This document shows positions 26,415 through 34,363 of a stretch of DNA of 64,000 bases, piece after piece. The translations under genes were made by a program, and so were the position numbers. The notes under the pieces are model-generated. The model searched no databases. It saw only the letters and a list, made by a program, of their open reading frames with translations, and was not told where the DNA came from. The DNA comes from Desulfoscipio sp. XC116 (GTDB lineage: Bacteria; Bacillota; Desulfotomaculia; Desulfotomaculales; Desulfallaceae). Location: the NCBI RefSeq assembly GCF_039851975.1, contig NZ_CP156660.1, positions 496,001 to 560,000 of the forward strand. Direction: 5' to 3'. How positions within the stretch are numbered: position 1 is the stretch's first letter; each line of letters starts with the position of its first letter.

Positions 26415-28045
26415 CGACGAGACTGACAGCCCTGATCGGCTCGCTGCTGCCGGTGATGTTGATAGCGGTTGTCCTGGGTGTGTTGGGTTTTTTAAGCGCG
26501 ATTTTCCTAATTATTTTCGCGGCCTTTGCCCTGCTCAATATTATCGGCGTTGCGACGACCTACACAACCATCGCACTGCTTGGCGCTATTGTTCTTTGTG
26601 CGGGGCTGCGGGGGGTTTTGCGCTACGGTGAGCAGCTGGCCGGCCATTATCTGGCCTTCAGGCTATTGGCCGTTCTTCGGGACAAAGTATTTTTCGCGCT
26701 TCGGCGGCTGGCGCCGGCCAAGCTGGAAAAAAGGGACAGCGGAGATCTGGTTTCTCTTATTACCGGCGATATAGAACTTCTGGAGGTGTTTTACGCCCAT
26801 ACTGTGGCGCCGGTGCTCATTGCGCTATGCACCTCCATCCTGATGACGCTGTTCATCGGCTCCATGAATGTTGGACTGGGTCTTGTGGCGGCCGTGGCTT
26901 ACATTACCGTGGGGGTTTTGATTCCCGCTTGCAATTCCCGCACGGGCAAAGCCCGTGGCGTTAAATACCGGGCGGTTTTAGGTGCGGCAAACAATTATTT
27001 TTTAGAAAGTCTTTTGGGCATCGGTGAAATTATCCGGTATGGTCGCGGCGCTTCGAGAAAAGAAGCCCTGTCCCAAATAACCGCTCGGTTGGATCAAGAA
27101 CAGGCGCGTTTAAAGCGCCGCGAAGGTTTGACCGGGGCGGCCACCGATACGGCGATCATGTTTTTTTCCGGGGTAGTGCTCTGTCTCGGACTGCACATGG
27201 TGTTTTCCGGCCGGCTGGAATTTCACCGGGCGTTGCTGGCCACGGTGGCCATGCTTAGCTCGTTTGGCCCGGTTGTGGCGCTGAGCAACCTGTCCGGCAG
27301 TCTGCTGCAAACAATGGCGGCCGGGGCCAGGGTGCTGGATTTGCTGGAGGAAGAACCGGAAACACCGGAGGTGCAAAAAGGGGCGGAGGTGTGTTTCAAC
27401 GGCGCGTGCTGCGAAAACGTGGGTTTTGCTTACGGCGGGGAAGATATCTTGCGCAAGGTGCATTTCAATCTGCCGAAAAATAGGATTACCGGCATATGCG
27501 GCAAAAGCGGCTCCGGTAAATCGACGCTCTTAAAGCTTTTGATGCGGTTTTGGGATGTCAGGGAGGGTTGTATCCGCATTTCGGGCGAGGATATCCGGTG
27601 CGTAAACACCGAAAACCTGCGCTGCCTGGAGGGCTACGTTACCCAAGATACATTTTTATTTCAGACCACCCTGGAAAACAACATCAGGCTGGCCAAGCCC
27701 GAAGCGTCCATGTCCGAGGTCCGAAGAGCGGCGGAAAGCGCCGGTATCCACCGGTTTATCCGATCGCTGCCCAAAGGTTATCAAACCCGGGTCGGCGAGC
27801 TGGGGGAGGGGCTTTCCGGCGGTGAGCGCCAGCGCATCGGGCTTGCCCGGGCATTCCTGCACGGAGCGCCGCTGCTGCTCCTGGATGAACCCACCAGCAA
27901 TCTGGACAGCTTAAACGAGGCTTCCATTCTGAAATCGCTGCGGAAAGCCGCCGGGGACAGGGCCATCGTGCTGGTGTCCCATAGGGCTTCCACCCTGAGG
28001 ATCGCCGATATGGTTCACCGCATGGAATGCGGCAGGCTCTCTTGA
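26390..28045 (+). CDS. ABC exporter-type half-transporter (CydC-like partner)
   Basis: The 551-residue protein has six membrane helices (1-290) and an ATPase domain with GKSGSGKST (about 370), LSGGERQR and LLLLDEPTSNLDS. The Q-loop (TQDTFLFQ) and H-loop (LVSHRAST) are present. It pairs with the YbaN-ABC fusion to form a heterodimer; its ATG, with GGAAGGTGG upstream, lies inside the end of that gene. CydDC and IrtAB are the nearest known architectures: CydDC is a thiol/heme-linked exporter, and IrtAB imports siderophores despite an exporter fold. Context here favours heme or siderophore handling. Confidence 0.82.
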   Translation: MRRSWLSIATRLTALIGSLLPVMLIAVVLGVLGFLSAIFLIIFAAFALLNIIGVATTYTTIALLGAIVLCAGLRGVLRYGEQLAGHYLAFRLLAVLRDKVFFALRRLAPAKLEKRDSGDLVSLITGDIELLEVFYAHTVAPVLIALCTSILMTLFIGSMNVGLGLVAAVAYITVGVLIPACNSRTGKARGVKYRAVLGAANNYFLESLLGIGEIIRYGRGASRKEALSQITARLDQEQARLKRREGLTGAATDTAIMFFSGVVLCLGLHMVFSGRLEFHRALLATVAMLSSFGPVVALSNLSGSLLQTMAAGARVLDLLEEEPETPEVQKGAEVCFNGACCENVGFAYGGEDILRKVHFNLPKNRITGICGKSGSGKSTLLKLLMRFWDVREGCIRISGEDIRCVNTENLRCLEGYVTQDTFLFQTTLENNIRLAKPEASMSEVRRAAESAGIHRFIRSLPKGYQTRVGELGEGLSGGERQRIGLARAFLHGAPLLLLDEPTSNLDSLNEASILKSLRKAAGDRAIVLVSHRASTLRIADMVHRMECGRLS

Positions 28046-28110
28046 TTAAGCCGCTCGCTGCTTGTTGGGACTTGCGATTTTTTTTTAAAGGTGGTATTTT
28101 GTAACTGTAA

Positions 28111-28125
28111 TGAGATTGATTCTCA
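28111..28125. promoter_or_regulatory. Fur-box-like site upstream of the DtxR-like regulator
   Basis: TGAGATTGATTCTCA matches the 7-1-7 Fur consensus TGATAAT-N-ATTATCA at 11 of 14 positions. It lies just upstream of a TATACT -10-like box (28147-28152). It suggests iron control of the regulator gene. Confidence 0.45.
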
Positions 28126-28184
28126 ATATCATTTGATGAATTAGTTATACTGTCTGTTTTCGAGGGCTGAAAGGAGTGGATAAG

Positions 28185-29036
28185 ATGAGGATCACACTCG
28201 GACAGGCACGTTATCTGCTGGTGATTTGCCGTCTGCAGGGCAGGGACCGCACGATGACGAAAATAGCGGAGGAATTGAAGGTAAGCAAGCCCAGCGTGAC
28301 GAGTATGATTAATACCTTTGGCGAAAAGGGGCTTGCTAAAAAAAGCCCGGTACTTGCTTTGACGGCGCAGGGTAAGGCTATCGCGGATAAAATCATGAAT
28401 ATACAATCCGTGATCTTCGCCTATATTTCGCGTGAAATGGGGATCACCGAGGAAGAGGCCGATAACGATGCGCTGGTGCTGATGTTTGAAATGTCGGAAA
28501 GATTTTTAACCGGCTTAATTAAAAAAATAGAAACAGATGCGGCGCGGGCCAAGCTTCGGGATTTTGGGGGCCATGCATATCTCAGCAGTTTTCAGGGTAT
28601 TCTGTCAGACGGAATTTACGAGATTCCCTTTAAACTGTTGAGAAAAGGTGACGGCCGGCTTTCTATGGGGGACAAGGGGTTTATGCACCCGGCCAAGCTT
28701 GTGGTAGCGGATGGGTGCGGGATAATTAGTTTACGTGCTGTGCCGCTGAAGCATAGGACATTGCAGGGGTATGTGCTGAAAGGCAGGCTGGCCAAACTTT
28801 ATTATTGGAACGGCGAAAACTATGCCTAAGCTCTGGAAGAAAAAGACATCTATTCTTTTCCGGTGATGAACATGCATTGGAACTATGACGAAGAAAAAGG
28901 TATGGATTTCGGTATGATGCATATTAAAGTACGGGCCAGCGTCGGGGTTGTCAATATGCCGGAAAGCTTTGCCGATCTGGCCATCTATCTGGAGGCGAAA
29001 ACTTTTTTTCAAGGTTTTTTTTCAAGAACAGGTTAA
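28185..29036 (+). pseudogene. DtxR-like regulator with C-terminal domain, interrupted by an in-frame TAA
   Basis: ATG 28185 (AAGGAG eight bases upstream) opens a DtxR/MntR-type winged helix (KIAEELKVSKPSVTSMINTF) and dimerisation helices (about 20-110). A second domain begins with IPFKLLRKGDGRLSMGDKGF. TAA at 28827-28829 stops the frame at 214 residues. The same frame continues for 68 codons to 29034, and that extension aligns with the C-terminus of the intact paralogue at 30931 (IKVRASVG versus LRIRAEVG). The stop therefore splits one domain. The gene may be a recent pseudogene, may be read through, or may make a shortened regulator. Confidence 0.75.
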
Positions 29037-29077
29037 GCCAATCTAAAGGCAAGAATGCATCATCTTTTAACATTTTA

Positions 29078-29093
29078 GTTAGATTATCCTAAC
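29078..29093. promoter_or_regulatory. DtxR-type operator 2
   Basis: GTTAGATTATCCTAAC lies 51 bp upstream of the flavodoxin start. It shares the GTTAG...CTAAC arms with the sites at 24111 and 33653. Confidence 0.65.
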
Positions 29094-29144
29094 ACTTATT
29101 TGGTATTGAGCGGCACACAACACAATGCACAGGGAGGTCGGTTG

Positions 29145-29660
29145 ATGAAAATATTATTGACGTATTCGAGCCGGACAGGAAATACGGAAAAAGTGGCCCG
29201 GGCAATCCGGGAGGTGCTTCCCGCAAGTGCGGATTTCTACAAAATGAGCGAGGCGCCCCAACCGGAAGAATATGATGTTGTGATTGTTGGGTTTTGGATT
29301 GACCGGGGGATGCCCGATAAAGAAGCCCTGAGCTATATTGACACAATTAAAAACAAGCGGGTGGCCTTTTTTTTCACTCTGGGCGCCAGGCCCGATTCCG
29401 CTCACGGGCAAAAATGCTTTGAGCGGACCAGAAGTCTGCTTAAAGACAATCTGTTGCTTGGAGAGTTCGCCTGCCAGGGGAAAATCGATCCAAAGCTGAT
29501 TGAGTCCTTTAAATCCTTGCCGCCGGAGCATCCCCACGCCATTACGGAGGGAAGCCTGGAGCGTTACGCTGCGGCCGCTATCCATCCCGACGATACTGAT
29601 TTGCTCCGGGCCGGAGAAACTTTTCTCAATATATTTTTACAGGTGAATGGGGAGAAATAA
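29145..29660 (+). CDS. Flavodoxin-family protein
   Basis: The 171-residue protein begins with the FMN phosphate-binding loop MKILLTYSSRTGNTEKVA and continues with YDVVIVGFWIDRG and VAFFFTLGARPDSAHG, the flavodoxin fold. It is longer than classic short flavodoxins, with a C-terminal helical extension. ATG 29145 is chosen for GGGAGG nine bases upstream. It abuts the radical SAM gene with no gap, so it probably supplies the electrons for that enzyme's SAM cleavage or for product reduction. It lies directly behind DtxR-type operator 2. Confidence 0.85.
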   Translation: MKILLTYSSRTGNTEKVARAIREVLPASADFYKMSEAPQPEEYDVVIVGFWIDRGMPDKEALSYIDTIKNKRVAFFFTLGARPDSAHGQKCFERTRSLLKDNLLLGEFACQGKIDPKLIESFKSLPPEHPHAITEGSLERYAAAAIHPDDTDLLRAGETFLNIFLQVNGEK

Positions 29661-30881
29661 ATGTTTGCGCACAGATTGAAGAGCCATCATGAATTGTATA
29701 ACATCACTAAAGCTATGGCCATCAGGGTAATGGATGTCGACGAGTATCTCAAAAGCATTGCCGGAGCTGCCCGGGAAGCCGTAATTTATATTCACATCCC
29801 CTTTTGCCGAAAAATTTGCTCTTTCTGCAATATGATTAGAACCCTGGGACCGGCCGGCGACGACTATGCCAATCTGATCGTCAAAGAGATAGAGCGTTAT
29901 CAGGCACTGGATTATGTTCGCCATTTGACCTTTCAAGCAGTGTACTTCGGTGGCGGAACTCCCACCACTTTGAGCAACCGGAGCGTCAAAGAGATCCTCA
30001 TGGCCCTGCGAAAAAACTTCCGTTTGGCGGATGACGCGGAAATCACTCTGGAGACTACTGTTACCGAGTTGACAGAGGATAAAATCAGCAGTCTGCAAGA
30101 ATGGGGCGTAAACAGGATCAGCATCGGCATCCAAACTTTCAACGACCGGGGCAGGCAGCTGTTGGGGCGGGCGGGGAGCGGGAAAAGCGCCTACCAAAAA
30201 AATTTGCAAGTTAAATCCCGGGGCTTTGAAAATGTGAATATTGATCTCATTTATCACTATCCCCGCCAGACCGGGGAGGAGGTGGATGAAGATCTAAACA
30301 TGATTTTTTCTCTGGGATTGGCCGGCTTTTCTTTTTATTCTCTGATTGCGCGGCCTGATTCCCGGTTGATTAATGTTGAGGAAAAAGGAAATGACACGGA
30401 CCTGGCCTTGTTCGAACGCATATACGCCAGAGCCCTCGACGCGGAGTTTTCCATTCTGGAGCTTACCAAACTGACCCGGTATGACCCCTACCGATATATT
30501 ACGTCCAGGCACGGCGGAATGGACACCCTGGCGCTGGGCGCGGGGGCGGGGGGAAATTTTGCCGATATAACCTATATGAACCCCATTGCTCTCGAAAGTT
30601 ATCAACATTATATGGAGAGCGGATCCGACAAAAAACGGATGGGCGTAATCACTAAAAATCAACATCAAGCCGTTTCCAGATTGATCGGCGCGGTGCAGCA
30701 GTGCAGAATTCCCCGCCATGCATATGCGGACATGTTTGGCGAGAATATCCGGAATCTTGTGGCGCGGCTTTTGAAAGAAGGCTATGTTACTGAGGAAGAG
30801 GATGCCTACCAATTGACTAAAAAGGGAATTTATTGGGGCAACAATATTTGTGACGCTATTTTGATGAATTTGCATGTATAA
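29661..30881 (+). CDS. ChuW/HutW-like radical SAM heme-degrading enzyme
   Basis: The 406-residue protein is a HemN-type radical SAM protein with IHIPFCRKICSFCNM (CX3CX2C cluster motif, about residues 50-57), YFGGGTPTTL and ISIGIQTFND. The region LALGAGAGGNFADITYMNPIALESY matches the ChuW/HutW branch, whose members open the heme ring anaerobically by methyl transfer to give anaerobilin, rather than true coproporphyrinogen dehydrogenase. It follows the flavodoxin with no gap and sits among iron regulators and an ABC transporter, which supports iron release from heme. A diverged fragment of a second copy is at 34095. Confidence 0.75.
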   Translation: MFAHRLKSHHELYNITKAMAIRVMDVDEYLKSIAGAAREAVIYIHIPFCRKICSFCNMIRTLGPAGDDYANLIVKEIERYQALDYVRHLTFQAVYFGGGTPTTLSNRSVKEILMALRKNFRLADDAEITLETTVTELTEDKISSLQEWGVNRISIGIQTFNDRGRQLLGRAGSGKSAYQKNLQVKSRGFENVNIDLIYHYPRQTGEEVDEDLNMIFSLGLAGFSFYSLIARPDSRLINVEEKGNDTDLALFERIYARALDAEFSILELTKLTRYDPYRYITSRHGGMDTLALGAGAGGNFADITYMNPIALESYQHYMESGSDKKRMGVITKNQHQAVSRLIGAVQQCRIPRHAYADMFGENIRNLVARLLKEGYVTEEEDAYQLTKKGIYWGNNICDAILMNLHV

Positions 30882-30930
30882 CGGGCGATATGTCCCGGCG
30901 CTAGGATAGCATTTCAGGGGTGAGGTGACG

Positions 30931-31749
30931 ATGGATTTTACGCCTAAACAGCTGCAATACCTGTTTTACCTGGATTTTTACCAAAATAGCGGCAGGCTTG
31001 TATCCGACCTGGCGGAGCAATTGGGGGTGTCAAAGGCTGCCGTGTCCCAGTTGCTTGACTTTTATGAAACAAAAGGGCTGATTAAACGCGACCCCTCCGG
31101 AGGCACCAGTCTGATAGGCGAAGCAAAGGCGGCTGCGGCGACGGTAAAAGAAAAATACGAGCTGATCCGTCCCTTTTTCCGACGGATGCCGGAGCTGACG
31201 GTAGAGATGGCAAGGCAGTGCGCGCTGCGGTACGTCTGTTGGATGCCGCGGGAAAGCGTAGACGGGCTGGCGCGGGCACTGATAGAAAAAGACAAATTAA
31301 ATGGCGTCCGTTGGGATCTGTACGATCAGGCGGCGGGCCGGAGGTTTCCCTTTGCTGATGGAAAATGTCAGGTCCCTTTCGACGTGTTTAAGAAGGACAG
31401 CGATGAAATTTCCATGGGCGACAAAGGTTTCGTTAAACCCGCCCAAATGACGGTGCTAAACGGCAGGGGCGCCATTACGCTGGTTTCCAGGGAAATCCGT
31501 TATCGGAGCAAGGCGGGAGCTTCTTTGCGCGGCAGACTTACCCGGCTGAGTTGTCTGTACGGCGGTGGTTTTGTACAGGTAAAACCGAAAAAAAACAAAT
31601 ATCTCATTCCTCTCCATTATATCCGTAAAATAAGCCGGGTGCCGGACGGCACTCTTTGCGGGACCCTGCGGATTCGGGCCGAAGTCGGCAGGTGCGCCGG
31701 ACATATGCCTCCAAGCGAAGCGGATATTTTATTCAGGTTTACAAAATAA
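30931..31749 (+). CDS. DtxR-like regulator with shared C-terminal domain, intact copy
   Basis: ATG 30931 is preceded by GAGGTG and gives 272 residues. A winged helix (DLAEQLGVSKAAVSQLLDFYETKGLI, about 27-52) and a helical segment are followed by a second domain (about 145-272) beginning VPFDVFKKDSDEISMGDKGF and ending ADILFRF. The last domain is the same as in the interrupted regulator at 28185 and is not recognised. The usual metal ligands of DtxR (Cys102, His79, His98 region) are not obvious, so the effector could differ, for example heme or a tetrapyrrole. It may bind the three GTTAG/CTAAC operators. Confidence 0.65.
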   Translation: MDFTPKQLQYLFYLDFYQNSGRLVSDLAEQLGVSKAAVSQLLDFYETKGLIKRDPSGGTSLIGEAKAAAATVKEKYELIRPFFRRMPELTVEMARQCALRYVCWMPRESVDGLARALIEKDKLNGVRWDLYDQAAGRRFPFADGKCQVPFDVFKKDSDEISMGDKGFVKPAQMTVLNGRGAITLVSREIRYRSKAGASLRGRLTRLSCLYGGGFVQVKPKKNKYLIPLHYIRKISRVPDGTLCGTLRIRAEVGRCAGHMPPSEADILFRFTK

Positions 31750-31909
31750 TTTTTTTATTTTTTTTTGGGACCGGGTTAAGTCTTATTAACTTGCCTTTGT
31801 TTTATGGGGCATGGAGAAATCATGAATTGCAAGGATATTAAAATAGCCTTGCGACATTAATATGAAGATTATGACATACTGCCGAAAAATTGCCGTAAAT
31901 GCCAGTTAG

Positions 31910-31938
31910 TTGACAGGTGAGGAAGGCTGTGCTATATT
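31910..31938 (+). promoter_or_regulatory. Consensus-like sigma-A promoter facing the decayed region
   Basis: TTGACA, a 17-base spacer and TATATT are a near-perfect match. The upstream bases resemble the duplicated promoter modules at 23928 and 33506. It now points at the IS1634 remnant and the fepC fragment, suggesting that it once drove an iron-uptake gene. Confidence 0.6.
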
Positions 31939-32041
31939 CTAAACCTTATTTTTGGAAGCCAAAAATAACCAAATAGTCCGCAAGACCTGTAATTATAAGG
32001 GCTTGTGGACTTGTTCTTTTGCGAGGAGTTGTAGTGTAATT

Positions 32042-32328
32042 TTAGTGTTTTTTGGTTTTCCCAAAATTTTTTTTAATTTCTTGAAGTGTCATGGCTTTTC
32101 TGCCAAAATCCGTACCGAAAACGGCATTGCACTCATCCGTGACCTCGTCGGCAAAATCAAACAACCATAAATTTTGATCTAGGTGACTGCATGCTACATT
32201 CTGCAGAGTTTCTGTTATTTTGGATATAGTATATTTGCCGCCGAGTCTCATTTCAACGATTCTTGCAATCAAAAGGGCGATAAAACAGATAAGGAAATGC
32301 GCATTGATATGTTCATTGGTTACAGGCA
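32042..32328 (-). pseudogene. IS1634-type transposase, C-terminal remnant
   Basis: Read leftward, about 93 codons beginning LPVTNEHINAHFLICFIALLI and continuing RIVEMRLGGKYT to the stop at 32042 match the C-terminus of IS1634-family transposases. Everything upstream is missing, and the frame joins the fepC fragment near 32325. The longer open frame to 32602 is antisense to fepC. Confidence 0.6.
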
Positions 32329-32782
32329 GCACAGTCGGGAGGACTGGGATATCGTTGATTGGGCCATGGAAATAACCGATGTGTATAAATTCAGGAACAA
32401 GCCCATTTCCTCCCTGTCCGGAGGGCAGCGGCAGCGGGTCTGGATTGCTATGGCCCTGGCCCAGAAGACAAATATTCTGCTGTTGGACGAACCCACCACT
32501 TACCTGGATATCCGCTACCAAATCGAGATGCTGGAGTTGATTAGAAAACTGAACCGGGAGCTGGGTATGACCATTGTCATGGTGCTGCACGACATCAACC
32601 AAGCCGTTTATTACAGCGATGAGATCATCGGCATGCAGGGCGGCAAAATTACGGTGGCGGGTGATACCGATCGGGTGGTTAACAGTGATATTTTATATGA
32701 GATATTCCATGTGCATCTGGATATCCTGGAAACGGAGCGGGCCAAGTTTGTGGTGACGGTGAGGAACGGCGGTTCAGCTTAA
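32325..32782 (+). pseudogene. FepC/FecE-type iron-complex ABC ATPase, 5'-truncated
   Basis: The fragment starts near QHSREDWDIVDWAM and contains SLSGGQRQRVWIAMALAQ (signature), ILLLDEPTTYLDI (Walker B) and VMVLHDINQAVYYSDEIIGM (H-loop), typical of siderophore or heme importer ATPases. The Walker A half is lost at the junction with the transposase remnant. The permease and binding-protein genes are not found. It belongs to the broken second iron locus. Confidence 0.85.
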
Positions 32783-32848
32783 CCGCTAACCGGCAAGAGA
32801 TACTTTGAAAAATGACCTTTCATGTCCCGGCCGTATGACGGCTATCGG

Positions 32849-32890
32849 ACTCCCAAGACTCCTGCTTTAATATGGGAGTTTATTTTTTTT
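32849..32890 (+). terminator. Terminator after the fepC fragment
   Basis: ACTCCC and GGGAGT pair across a 19-base loop, followed by TTATTTTTTTT. Confidence 0.5.
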
Positions 32891-32982
32891 CCGGCCAATC
32901 GGCTGCTTCACCGATATTCCATTGGTTTATAAAAAATCCTTCATGGCATTGATTGAATAGTTGCTGATACGTGTTCAATGGC

Positions 32983-33090
32983 ACAGGCGTCCCTATCGGC
33001 AATAGTGAGTTTAATAGGCAAGTTTTTGTGAAAAACTGCCGGATTACGTGTGTTCACCATGTCCCTGTTGGTGCCGGCTTTTGTTATCCC
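32983..33090 (+). repeat. 108-bp duplicated segment, copy 1
   Basis: The segment from ACAGGCGTCCC to TTGTTATCCC recurs at 35510-35618 with only a few changes and one single-base indel. In one frame both copies give VFTMSLLVPAFVIP, and copy 1 continues as PIPASEAVDEARFDM before a stop, so they look like pieces of a membrane-protein gene that I do not recognise. Bases 32783-33600 contain no intact gene. Confidence 0.75.
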
Positions 33091-33273
33091 AGCCGGCGGT
33101 TCCATCACCATTCCGATCCCTGCGAGTGAGGCCGTGGATGAGGCGCGATTCGATATGTAATTTGATGTTTTACCGGATTCTGCCAATGCTCATGTTTATG
33201 CGCCGGCCATTATGGATCTGGACTTTCTCTAAAAGCGGAAGAAGTAACTCGATTTGACCGACTGACATTTAGG

Positions 33274-33315
33274 AACGCAAACCGCCGTTTAATTCCGGCG
33301 GCGGTTTGCGTTTCG
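33274..33315 (+). terminator. Strong hairpin terminator in the decayed region
   Basis: AACGCAAACCGCC and GGCGGTTTGCGTT form a 13-bp perfect stem ending in a short T-run. It appears to be left from the end of a lost gene. Confidence 0.7.
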
Positions 33316-33505
33316 CTGTTTCTGACGCGACAGGGATTTATCTGTCCGGTGGAGCCTACGGCGGCGGTGGTAGGTATCGGTTTGCCCGGAATTTTTTTCG
33401 GCGAATATGTTAGCGTATCCTAGCCTCCTCGCTGCTGCTCATAAATGAAATGCCGGGGATCAGCGTTTTTTGAATTAGGCCGTCTTAATCAAAAACGGCA
33501 GAAAC

Positions 33506-33554
33506 CCGCTAAAATAGCCTTGTTGACAGGCCCAAAGAGGTATGGTAAGGTGCA
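33506..33554 (+). promoter_or_regulatory. Duplicated promoter module, copy 2
   Basis: TTGACA (33523-33528), a 17-base spacer and TAAGGT, in a 49-base context about 80 percent identical to 23928-23976. It precedes DtxR-type operator 3. Confidence 0.55.
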
Positions 33555-33652
33555 TTATTATAAGCGTTCCCTGAGGTCCTGAAGGGGCAGGCCTGCCTTT
33601 TGTCAACGTACGTTCTTATCATAAACAAGCGCTTATTTTTTTTTGCACCGTT

Positions 33653-33668
33653 GTTAGGACGATCTAAC
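33653..33668. promoter_or_regulatory. DtxR-type operator 3
   Basis: GTTAGGACGATCTAAC lies immediately before the ATG of the LRR fragment. It is the third member of the GTTAGR-N4-YCTAAC set. Confidence 0.65.
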
Positions 33669-33671
33669 CCC

Positions 33672-33983
33672 ATGAGTATGCAATCTTGTGGCCTGACGCG
33701 CTTCACCACAGACCTGTCCAATACAAAACTGTCAACCCTGGATCTCTGGGGTAACCAGCTGAACGAAATGCCTTCCGCGAATTTATTGCCGGCTACGTTG
33801 GAATCGCTGGATCTGACAGGAAACTTGTTTACAGACGTGGATAACGCTACCGCCGCAAGCTATGCGAAAATGACTGCTTTGAAAACGCTCAGACTTGAAG
33901 GCGTTCCGTTTATCATATTCCCGTCCGGCCTCATCAAAAACCTGCCCGCTGCTAACGAGCCTGAATGCGCGTTTTGGAAATAA
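33672..33983 (+). pseudogene. Leucine-rich-repeat protein fragment
   Basis: About 103 codons from ATG 33672 encode two to three LRR units (LSTLDLWGNQLNEMPS, LESLDLTGNLFTDVD, LKTLRLEGVPFIIFP). No signal peptide or ribosome site is seen, and the N- and C-terminal parts of a normal LRR surface protein are absent. LRR modules occur on Gram-positive heme-binding surface proteins, so with the operator in front this may be a remnant of a heme receptor; that is inference. Confidence 0.5.
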
Positions 33984-34094
33984 AACAGACAGGTGGGAAG
34001 GACGCGTTCTTTCTGTCTGCCCGCTGTTTCCGTGTTTGCCTGACATACTCCGGATAAAGGCTTCCCGGTTTAATCCGGTTTAACTCAAAATAAA

Positions 34095-34259
34095 AACTAT
34101 CAAAATTATGTGGAGAGCGGGTCCGACAAGAAGCGGATGGGCGTAATCACCCAAAAACAACATTAAGCCGTTTCTAAATTAATCGGCGCCGTGCAGCGGT
34201 GCGGCATTCCCCGCCGCGTATATGATGACGTGTTTGACGGGAATGTCCGGGATTGTTAA
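34095..34259 (+). pseudogene. Fragment of a second ChuW/HutW-like gene
   Basis: Fifty-four codons (NYQNYVESGSDKKRMGVIT...) align with residues about 312-366 of the radical SAM protein at 29661 at roughly 65 percent identity. An internal TAA replaces Gln where the intact gene reads NQHQAVS, and the fragment stops at 34259. Nothing else of the gene remains nearby. Confidence 0.8.
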
Positions 34260-34363
34260 CCTCTATGCTTTGTTCTGAGCCAAAGATATAATCTCTTTCA
34301 AAAAACAGCAATAATGGATATAATAAGGACAATAAAATTTTATAAAAAAAGCTGGTGGTAGCT

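Noticed and set aside
29661-30881. Call as coproporphyrinogen dehydrogenase HemN or HemW
   Set aside because: The GAGAGG...YMNP region and the iron-related neighbours fit ChuW/HutW better, though a tree would be needed to settle it.
32329-32602. Upstream part of the minus-strand IS1634-like frame
   Set aside because: Similarity to transposase ends near 32328; the rest is antisense to the fepC fragment.
33360-33450. Possible FecCD-permease C-terminus (VVGIGLPGIFF)
   Set aside because: Only about 15 residues resemble the family end and the frame is broken; too weak to call.
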